NCBI GenBank assembly: GCA_039934475.1
Contig: JBDTMC010000373.1
Span: 1 to 7,842, forward strand
DNA from: JBDTMC01 sp039934475
GTDB taxonomy: Bacteria; Acidobacteriota; Terriglobia; Bryobacterales; Bryobacteraceae
DNA length: 7,842 nt
Reading direction: 5' to 3'
The notes under the pieces are model-generated. The model had not been told where the DNA came from. It ran no database searches and saw only the letters and a program-made list of their open reading frames with translations. Made by a program: the position numbers and the translations under genes. Positions 1 through 5,499 of the stretch are shown here, in pieces. How positions within the stretch are numbered: the first letter of the stretch is position 1; every line of letters starts with the position of its first letter.

Positions 1-486
1 AAGGGACTGCAGGAAGTACAGTTGGATCCCGTCATCGCTGCTCTGATCGGTCAGACGTCCAGCATCCAGGTTTTCTACAAGAAGAGTTACATACCATCGT
101 CGAACGTCAGCCTCTCCCGGTCATTCCGGAAGTCGTCAGTAAGTCTCTCGTATAACCAGGGCGTTTCCCCCGGCAACGGCGTGTATCTCACCAGCCGCAG
201 CCGCAACGCCGGAATCTTCGGCGGCTATACGGGCATCCGAAAATGGGATTTCTCAGGCGGTTTCGCCTATTCCCAACTGGTGGGCCTGGGCTTTATCCAG
301 GGATCCTATTCGACGTGGACCGGAGGCGGAGGAGTCGCCTACCGCCTCTCGAACCTGTTCTCGATGTCGGGACGCGTCGATTCCAGAAGGGCCGCTTTGA
401 CCACCTCCGGCTTCCAGCGTGATTCGGTGCGGCTGTCCTTTGGAGTCACCGTTTCGCCGGGCGAGATGCCGGTCTCTCTGTGGTAA
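1..486 (+). CDS. Outer-membrane beta-barrel protein, C-terminal part (5' end outside window)
   Basis: The reading frame is open from the first base and ends at TAA (484-486), so only about the last 161 residues are present. They contain repeated amphipathic strands in which alternate residues are aromatic, aliphatic, Ser or Gly (for example VSLSRSF, SSVSLSYNQ, WDFSGGFAYSQL, VAYRLSNLFSMSGRV, VRLSFGVTVS), joined by short Gly/Ser/Asn turns. The chain ends in an aromatic residue (SLW). That pattern, and a terminal aromatic as recognised by the BAM assembly machinery, are typical of an outer-membrane beta-barrel. I see no TonB-dependent receptor, OmpA peptidoglycan-binding or TolC-like helical feature in the visible part, so cargo and subfamily are unknown. 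It is unlikely to be the outer-membrane channel of the nearby adaptor, because TolC-type proteins are largely alpha-helical in the periplasm. Barrel assignment is moderately sure; function is not assigned. Confidence 0.7.
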   Translation, partial: KGLQEVQLDPVIAALIGQTSSIQVFYKKSYIPSSNVSLSRSFRKSSVSLSYNQGVSPGNGVYLTSRSRNAGIFGGYTGIRKWDFSGGFAYSQLVGLGFIQGSYSTWTGGGGVAYRLSNLFSMSGRVDSRRAALTTSGFQRDSVRLSFGVTVSPGEMPVSLW

Positions 487-493
487 CCGGCGG

Positions 494-1060
494 CTACAAA
501 ACCTGTTGAAGAGCAGCCTGCAGGCGCTCCGCAAAGTTCTCGCCGGATTCCGACCATAGCTGGCGCCGGTCCGCCGCTAACGTATCGTCGAGCGAGTGAA
601 CCAGGGACAACAGACTGCGCACGTTAGACTGCACCAGGCGCGCGCTGGAAGGATCGTCGACGTCGGGCAGAAAGTGAAAGTCGGGTCCGAAGTCGATCCT
701 GATGTTCTCATCGCGCTCCCGCTCAAACGCGGGTCCAAAGGCATAAATCGAAACCGGCGCCGGCGCCAATTTCCATTCCGTGTCTTTCTGCCAGATATCC
801 CATTTGGTCTCCAGATGAACCGCAATATCGGCGGCGCGATGTTGCCTTACGGCCGCCAGCATGTCGTCGATGTCCAGCGGCAGGCCGAACTGCTGCTCCA
901 TCAGGAACGGCTCCGTCAGAGCAACGGCATGCACTCGCACGATGATATCCGGCGCCAGACGCGACACGGGAAACTTCTGCAACAACAGGCCCAGATGCCG
1001 CAGCATGTTGAATTCGGTGAACCCGCGGAGCCAATAAGAAAGGTAGAGTTGATCAGCCAT
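494..1060 (-). CDS. Conserved-looking hypothetical protein, 188 aa, cytoplasmic
   Basis: ATG start (complement of 1058-1060) with a Shine-Dalgarno GGAAGT on the minus strand (1067-1072), 6 nt upstream; stop TAG. The product has no signal peptide, lipobox or membrane segment and is acidic and aromatic-rich, so it is probably soluble and cytoplasmic. Visible features are an N-terminal YLSYWLRGF-type aromatic stretch, a hydrophobic helix MLRHLGLLLQKFP, a strand-rich middle (DIIVRVHAVAL), a charged Trp-rich segment (ETKWDIWQKDTEWKL), an acidic loop with FGPDFHFLPDVDD, and a C-terminal helix containing DDTLAADRRQLWSESGENFAERLQ. I do not recognise the family and assign no function. Reasons to think it real are the good ribosome-binding site, a protein-like composition, and a snug fit: 7 nt from the convergent barrel gene and 96 nt from the divergent adaptor gene. 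The long open frame antisense to it is an artefact of GC-rich coding. Confidence 0.72.
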   Translation of the reverse strand: MADQLYLSYWLRGFTEFNMLRHLGLLLQKFPVSRLAPDIIVRVHAVALTEPFLMEQQFGLPLDIDDMLAAVRQHRAADIAVHLETKWDIWQKDTEWKLAPAPVSIYAFGPAFERERDENIRIDFGPDFHFLPDVDDPSSARLVQSNVRSLLSLVHSLDDTLAADRRQLWSESGENFAERLQAALQQVL

Positions 1061-1156
1061 AGAGCCACTTCCATGGTACCGCTCCTCGCGAGGGGTTCAG
1101 GTAGAATAGAGGATCGCCGGGGGGTTGGACGAAGAGCCGGCAAAGACCGAATTCGC
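1061..1156. promoter_or_regulatory. Divergent intergenic region with possible promoter and 10-bp palindrome
   Basis: This gap separates the divergent hypothetical gene and the adaptor gene, so it should hold promoters for both. On the plus strand TAGAAT (1102-1107) matches the sigma-70 -10 consensus at 5 of 6 positions, but no convincing TTGACA-like box lies 16-18 bp upstream. On the minus strand the same patch reads TATTCT. Just upstream is a perfect palindrome, CCTCGCGAGG (1084-1093), which could be an operator or chance in GC-rich DNA. The adaptor has no strong Shine-Dalgarno sequence. Confidence 0.35.
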
Positions 1157-2368
1157 ATGATGAAATTACAGCTTGGGGCTATTCTGGCGGCGCTCTGTTG
1201 CGCCCTGGCGGGATGCAATCGCACTGTTCCCACGCCAGTAGCCAAGGATTCCGGACCCATTCCGGTCCGCGTTGTGCCGGTAGGGGCACGCGATGTGCAG
1301 CGCGTGGTGGAAGCGGTGGGGACAATGTTTCCTATCGACGAGGCCGTGATTAGCGCCGAGGTGGAAGGCCGCGTGGATCAGGTCCTGGTGGATCTGGGAG
1401 ACAAGGTGGCGCAAGGCGATGTGATCGTGCGCATCTCCGACGAAGAACAACGCTACCTGGTGGCGCAGAATGAAGCCCAGCTCAGGCAATCGCTGGAGCG
1501 CCTGGGTTTGAAGAACGAAAACGACAAGGTGAAGGACATCAAAGAGACGCCCGAGGTGCGCCGCGCGCAGGCCGACCTCTTCGATGCCCAGCAGCATTAC
1601 ACCCGCATCCGCAGCCTGGTGGATCAAGGCATCGGATCGAAGAGCGATCTCGACCAGGCACAAGCCAAGTACGACGCCGGGCGGGCCGGCTACGACGCCA
1701 CGGTGAACCAAACCCGCAACCTGGTGCAGGAAGTCGCACGGTTCCGCGCCATTTTGGATCTACAGCGCAAGAAACTGCGCGACACAACAGTGCGCGCGCC
1801 CTTCCCCGGTTCGGTGAAGGAGCGCAAAGTGACCGCTGGGCAGTATGTGCAGGCCAACACACCTCTCCTCACGCTGGTGAAGACCGATCCTGTGCGGCTG
1901 CGCATCGAAGTAGCGGAACGCATGGCGCCGTGGATCAAGGTGGGCCAGCGCGCCGAAGTGCGTGTGGAAGCCTTCGAGGGGCGCGTGTTTGAAGGCAAGG
2001 TGTGGCGCATCGCGCCAGTGGTTGATGAAGCGAAGAGAACGTTCATTGTTGAGGCGTTGATCGCGAATCCCAACGGCGAACTGAAGCCTGGCTCTTATGC
2101 GCGGGCGCGCCTCGCCACCAACAAATCGGAGCGCATCAAACTGGTGCCCAAGCTGGCCGTGAATTATGTCTTCGGCTCCAACAAAGTCTATGTCGTAAAG
2201 AACAATGTGGTGGAGGCGCGAGACGTCAAACTGGGCGACCAATACGAAGAGGATGTCGAGATTTTAGAAGGCTTGAAAGAGGGGGAATCGCTGGCAACAA
2301 CGGAGATTAACCGGCTGGACTCCGGCGTGAAGGTCTCTGTAGACACTTCGCGGAGGGCGGCCACTTAA
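1157..2368 (+). CDS. Periplasmic adaptor (membrane fusion protein) of a tripartite efflux system, lipoprotein
   Basis: A 403-residue adaptor that would link an inner-membrane transporter to an outer-membrane channel. The N-terminus is a lipoprotein signal: MMK, a hydrophobic stretch, then lipobox LAGC with Cys20 as the predicted lipidated residue. Domains follow the RND/MacA adaptor order: first biotinyl-lipoyl half about 63-95 (AEVEGRVDQVLVDLGDKVAQGD), alpha-helical coiled-coil hairpin about 98-205, second lipoyl half about 207-242 (TVRAPFPGSV, AGQYVQANTPL), beta-barrel about 245-320, and a membrane-proximal domain about 325-395. The length is normal for the family. The frame is open far upstream, but only the start at 1157 puts the lipobox at the N-terminus; a second ATG follows directly at 1160. 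The ribosome-binding site is weak. No RND pump gene is adjacent; the nearest transporter genes are the two ABC permeases downstream, beyond an oppositely oriented fasciclin gene. Pairing with them is inferred. The substrate cannot be read from sequence. Confidence 0.92.
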   Translation: MMKLQLGAILAALCCALAGCNRTVPTPVAKDSGPIPVRVVPVGARDVQRVVEAVGTMFPIDEAVISAEVEGRVDQVLVDLGDKVAQGDVIVRISDEEQRYLVAQNEAQLRQSLERLGLKNENDKVKDIKETPEVRRAQADLFDAQQHYTRIRSLVDQGIGSKSDLDQAQAKYDAGRAGYDATVNQTRNLVQEVARFRAILDLQRKKLRDTTVRAPFPGSVKERKVTAGQYVQANTPLLTLVKTDPVRLRIEVAERMAPWIKVGQRAEVRVEAFEGRVFEGKVWRIAPVVDEAKRTFIVEALIANPNGELKPGSYARARLATNKSERIKLVPKLAVNYVFGSNKVYVVKNNVVEARDVKLGDQYEEDVEILEGLKEGESLATTEINRLDSGVKVSVDTSRRAAT

Positions 2369-2381
2369 CTGCCGCCCTCCG
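2351..2381. terminator. Stem-loop between convergent adaptor and fasciclin genes (candidate bidirectional terminator)
   Basis: An exact 11-bp GC-rich inverted repeat: CGGAGGGCGGC at 2351-2361 and GCCGCCCTCCG at 2371-2381, with a 9-nt loop. The adaptor's TAA stop (2366-2368) lies in the loop, and the fasciclin stop is only 12 nt beyond the right arm. Its position between two converging 3' ends fits a bidirectional terminator or mRNA-end stabiliser. Neither side has the T-run of a classical intrinsic terminator, so it may work with Rho or only as a 3'-end barrier. Confidence 0.5.
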
Positions 2382-2393
2382 GCAAATGCCGAG

Positions 2394-2858
2394 TTACTTC
2401 TTGGGCATGAGGACGGTGTCGATAACGTGAATCACACCGTTGTCTGTGACAATGTCGGTCTTTACGACGTTGGCATTGTTCACCATTACAGAACTGCCTT
2501 TCACGGTGATCTTAACCGTGGAGCCCTCAACGGTCTTGGCGGTCTTCAGCTTCACAACGTCAGCGGCCATGACTTTGCCGGCGACGACGTGATAGGTAAG
2601 GATCTTCTTCAACTTGGCCGGGTCTTTCAGCAGGGCATCGACAGTTCCGGCAGGTAGCTTGGCGAAGGCCTCGTCGGTGGGTGCAAACACAGTGAATGGG
2701 CCGGGGCCTTTGAGGGTATCGACCAGGCCGGCGGCCTGGACGGCGGCGACCAGCGTCTTGAAGCTTCCGGCGCCGATAGCGGTATCGACGATGTCCGCCG
2801 CGGGCATTGCAAAGGCCGCCAGCACGAGCAGAGATAGAACAGTTGCGAAACGTTTCAT
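2394..2858 (-). CDS. Secreted single-domain fasciclin (FAS1) protein
   Basis: A 154-residue protein made of a signal peptide plus one FAS1 domain. Residues 1-20 form a Sec signal (MKRF, hydrophobic core, AMPA) with likely cleavage before ADIVD. The FAS1 hallmarks are present: the H1 motif FTVFAPTDEAFAKLP (55-69), the Leu-Lys-rich helix with ILTYHVV (Tyr89-His90), and the H2 motif NGVIHVIDTVLMP (140-152). FAS1 domains mediate cell-surface adhesion or ligand binding and bacterial examples are periplasmic or extracellular; MPB70 is a well-known single-domain case. There is no anchor or second domain, so the product is likely soluble. A good Shine-Dalgarno AAAGGAG (minus strand, 2869-2875) lies 10 nt before the ATG. 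The gene faces against its neighbours, converging on the adaptor and diverging from the permeases, so it is its own transcription unit inside the transporter locus. A role with the exporter is not shown. Confidence 0.93.
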   Translation of the reverse strand: MKRFATVLSLLVLAAFAMPAADIVDTAIGAGSFKTLVAAVQAAGLVDTLKGPGPFTVFAPTDEAFAKLPAGTVDALLKDPAKLKKILTYHVVAGKVMAADVVKLKTAKTVEGSTVKITVKGSSVMVNNANVVKTDIVTDNGVIHVIDTVLMPKK

Positions 2859-3006
2859 TAAGGGGAGACTCCTTTAGGGTCTTGGTTTTCCAGCTCGTCT
2901 GATGAGGGCTGCCGAGCGGTAGAGACACAAAAAGTGAAGAATAAAGTGATGCATCGGCCTACTCCGAAGCCTCATCACATAAAAGAGGTGTAGCCTGAAT
3001 TCCGCA
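2859..3006. promoter_or_regulatory. Divergent intergenic region between fasciclin and permease operon
   Basis: These 148 bp must hold the fasciclin promoter (minus) and, if the permeases are not transcribed from further upstream, their promoter (plus). I see the fasciclin ribosome-binding site (2869-2875), a Shine-Dalgarno-like AAGAGGTG on the plus strand (2983-2990), a palindrome GATGCATC (2948-2955) and a loose dyad GTGATG/CATCAC (2946-2951, 2973-2978). No convincing -35/-10 pair stands out on either strand. Confidence 0.4.
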
Positions 3007-4245
3007 GTGTACCGGTTTACCACCGCCTCCTGGCTGGCCATCGATTCCATTCGCGCGCACAAGCTGCGCAGCTTTCTCACCCTGCTCGGCGTCATCATTG
3101 GCGTGGCCAGTGTCGTCCTGGTCGGAGCCGCTATCGACGGCCTCGGATTATATGCCGAACAGAGTACGGCGAAGGCCTTCGGAACCGATAGCTATCTCAT
3201 CGGCCAATTGCTGCAACTGGGCCGCCTGACACGCAAAGAGCGCATGGACCGGCTCCGCTACAACAAACCGATCCGCATGGACGATGTCGAGTACCTGAAG
3301 ATCACCACCGGCAAAGACATCCTCTACAGCCCCTACCGCACCAAAGGCGACGACGTAAAACACGACAACCTGACTTATGAGACGGCCAATATCATTGGCG
3401 TGGCTGCGGCTCTACCCGATATTCGCGACGTCACTCTGGTGGATGGCCGGTTCTTCACCGAGGCCGAAGAGCAGACTCGTCAGCCTGTAGCCGTGATAGG
3501 CCAGGACATCGTATCCACGCTGTTTCCCTCCACCTCCCCCATCGGCAAAACGATTCGCATCAAGGGAATCGACTTCACGGTGCTAGGGGTGCAGGAGAAG
3601 CTTGGTTCGGCGAATGGCCGCAGCCAGGACAATGGCGTATATATCCCCACTCCGGTGTATACGAAGCTGTACGGCACGGAGAAGTCGGTGGTGGTGTTCG
3701 GCAAGCCGAGACCGGAGACGGGCTTCACTCTGGAGACCGGCCTCGATGAATCGAGGACCGCGCTACGGACGCGTTTCAAGGCCAAACCCGGCAAGCCGGA
3801 TAACTTCGATTTTCTAACGCCCGATGCGATCCGCTCGTTTGTGGACAGCATCCTCGGATTAATCGGCGCGGTGGTGATCCCTGTGACTGGTATTTCGCTG
3901 GTAGTGGGCGGAATCGTCATCATGAATATCATGCTGGTGAGCGTGACCGAACGGACGCGCGAGATCGGTGTACGGAAATCGCTGGGCGCGCGCAGTTCAG
4001 ATATCATGCTGCAATTCCTGCTGGAGGCGTTGATCATGTCGATGATGGGCGGTCTCATCGGATTGACAATTGGCGGCCTCGCCGCGGCAGGCCTGGGCAA
4101 GGCTTTGGATACGCCACTGCGGCTGACGCTACCGTACGTCATCCTGTCGATATTTGTGTCTACTGCGGTAGGCGTCCTATCAGGTTGGTATCCGGCTCGG
4201 CGCGCTGCGCGTCTCGACCCGGTAGAAGCGTTGAGGTCGGAGTAA
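3007..4245 (+). CDS. MacB/FtsX-type ABC transporter permease (first of two)
   Basis: A 412-residue permease with the MacB layout: TM1 about 21-43 after a basic N-terminus (SIRAHKLRSFLTLLGVIIGVASVV), a large periplasmic MacB-PCD-like domain about 45-275, then three membrane segments at about 284-312, 337-362 and 375-396. The FtsX-core motif MNIMLVSVTERTREIGVRK (306-324) with the following SLGAR carries the cytoplasmic coupling region that contacts the ATPase, and the C-terminus RLDPVEALRSE is typical. There is no ATPase domain, unlike E. coli MacB, so a separate ATP-binding subunit is needed. The family uses ATP hydrolysis to drive transmembrane movements that push substrates through a periplasmic adaptor and outer-membrane channel. 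The start used is GTG at 3007. The best Shine-Dalgarno (2983-2990) is 16 nt away and better placed for an in-frame CTG at 2995, so the exact start is uncertain by four residues. The second permease follows after 3 nt. The substrate is unknown. Confidence 0.9.
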   Translation: MYRFTTASWLAIDSIRAHKLRSFLTLLGVIIGVASVVLVGAAIDGLGLYAEQSTAKAFGTDSYLIGQLLQLGRLTRKERMDRLRYNKPIRMDDVEYLKITTGKDILYSPYRTKGDDVKHDNLTYETANIIGVAAALPDIRDVTLVDGRFFTEAEEQTRQPVAVIGQDIVSTLFPSTSPIGKTIRIKGIDFTVLGVQEKLGSANGRSQDNGVYIPTPVYTKLYGTEKSVVVFGKPRPETGFTLETGLDESRTALRTRFKAKPGKPDNFDFLTPDAIRSFVDSILGLIGAVVIPVTGISLVVGGIVIMNIMLVSVTERTREIGVRKSLGARSSDIMLQFLLEALIMSMMGGLIGLTIGGLAAAGLGKALDTPLRLTLPYVILSIFVSTAVGVLSGWYPARRAARLDPVEALRSE

Positions 4246-4248
4246 GCG

Positions 4249-5499
4249 ATGCAACTAGCCGCGGGTGAGAATTTGCGTATGGCGCTGGACGCCGTCTGGA
4301 GCCACCGGTTCCGTTCGATGCTGACGATCATTGGTATCGTGATCGGCATCACGACCGTGGTCACGGTCTCCTCCCTCTTGACGGGTCTCCGCAAAGGCAT
4401 CGTCGTATTCTTCCAGGAATTCGGACCGAGCAACGTCTTCCTGAATCAATATGGGGGCGACCCGAACCAGCCACCCACACCTAAGGAAGCGCGGCGCCGT
4501 CCGGTGACACCGGAATACGCGGAACTGATCAAGCGGCTGGTGCCTTCGGTGCGCGAAGTGAGCGTGCAACTCTACATCCCAGGCTTCGTCGGAACGCAAC
4601 CGCTGGTCGCGAAAGTCCCCGGATACGAGTCGGACAATGTGTCCCTGTCGGGCTACAGCGCGTCGAGTTTTACCACTCAGCCGCGCGATGTGCGCATCGG
4701 ACGCGTCTTCACGCCGGAGGAAGACGCCCGTGCTGCCCGCGTCTGCATTCTTGGCGAGACCATTGCCGAAGCGCTCTTTCCCGATGGCCAGGCGCTGGGA
4801 AGAACGGTTACGGTAGGCGGCGCGGACTATACCGTAATCGGTGTCCTGGAGAAGGCCAAAGGCGGCTTCTTTGGAGAGAACGGCCTCGACCGCCAGATTA
4901 CGATCCCGCTTCAAACGGCGCGCCTGCGCTATCCGCAGCTGGACCGCTTTTATATCATCGCGATGGCGCGGGAAGGCATGCGGGACGATGCGCTGGAGGA
5001 GGTCCGCGGGCTGATGCGGCGCGTGCGCAAGCTGCCGCGCGATGCCGAAGACGATTTCGCGCTAACGACACCGGACCAGATCATCAAGCGCTTCGATCAG
5101 ATCACTGGCATGATCGTTCTTGTCTCCATCGCCATCAGCGGCCTCGGCCTGCTGGTGGGCGGCATCGGGGTGATGAACATCATGCTGGTCAGCGTCACGG
5201 AGCGCACACGCGAGATTGGCGTGCGCAAGGCGCTCGGCGCAAGGCGCGGCGACATCGTCGTGCAGTTCCTGATGGAAGCGATCACATTGACCGGGCTCGG
5301 CGGCACGGTGGGGATTGTCTTCTCGGTGCTGGTGACGCTCCTGATAAGCGTGCTGGTGCCATCACTGCCTTCGGAGGTTCCGCCGTGGGCCATCATTGCG
5401 GGCTTTAGCGTTTCCGTGGCGGTCGGCCTGTTTTTCGGGGTGTGGCCGGCGTTCAAGGCGTCGCGCCTCGATCCGGTAGAAGCTCTGCGCTACGAATAG
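4249..5499 (+). CDS. MacB/FtsX-type ABC transporter permease (second of two)
   Basis: A 416-residue paralogue of the preceding permease: TM1 about 21-43 (FRSMLTIIGIVIGITTVVTV), a periplasmic domain about 45-275, and three C-terminal membrane segments at about 285-313, 343-369 and 378-400. The coupling motif MNIMLVSVTERTREIGVRK (309-327) is identical over 19 residues to that of the first permease, and the C-terminus is RLDPVEALRYE. The start ATG has Shine-Dalgarno GGAG (4239-4242) 6 nt upstream, inside the end of the upstream gene, so translation is probably coupled. The periplasmic domains are much more divergent than the membrane cores, as expected for two subunits of a heterodimer. No nucleotide-binding domain is fused and none follows. 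The TAG stop (5497-5499) lies inside the 3' end of the convergent histidine kinase gene, giving a 10-nt overlap. Family membership is sure; transport substrate and heterodimer formation are inferred. Confidence 0.92.
   Translation: MQLAAGENLRMALDAVWSHRFRSMLTIIGIVIGITTVVTVSSLLTGLRKGIVVFFQEFGPSNVFLNQYGGDPNQPPTPKEARRRPVTPEYAELIKRLVPSVREVSVQLYIPGFVGTQPLVAKVPGYESDNVSLSGYSASSFTTQPRDVRIGRVFTPEEDARAARVCILGETIAEALFPDGQALGRTVTVGGADYTVIGVLEKAKGGFFGENGLDRQITIPLQTARLRYPQLDRFYIIAMAREGMRDDALEEVRGLMRRVRKLPRDAEDDFALTTPDQIIKRFDQITGMIVLVSIAISGLGLLVGGIGVMNIMLVSVTERTREIGVRKALGARRGDIVVQFLMEAITLTGLGGTVGIVFSVLVTLLISVLVPSLPSEVPPWAIIAGFSVSVAVGLFFGVWPAFKASRLDPVEALRYE

Noticed and set aside
596..1156. The adaptor frame stays open for 187 codons upstream of the chosen start
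   Set aside because: The upstream part is antisense to the 188-residue gene, is Arg/Gln/His-rich and not protein-like. The lipoprotein signal at 1157 fixes the true start; an in-frame ATG at 1073 would bury the lipobox.
1166..1711. 181-codon minus-strand frame opposite the adaptor
   Set aside because: It is the complement of a clearly conserved adaptor coding region, has no ribosome-binding site and no recognisable domain.
2946..2978. Dyad GTGATG/CATCAC upstream of the first permease as an operator
   Set aside because: Six-base arms with an interrupted inner stem are common by chance; noted in the intergenic entry only.
3480..4433. Long minus-strand frame (317 codons) opposite the first permease
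   Set aside because: Ser/Thr/Arg/Pro-rich translation without domains, crossing the boundary between two well-supported permeases; a mirror of GC-rich coding.
4255..4914. 219-codon minus-strand frame opposite the second permease
   Set aside because: Arg/His/Asp-rich shadow of a permease whose membrane segments and motifs are intact on the plus strand.
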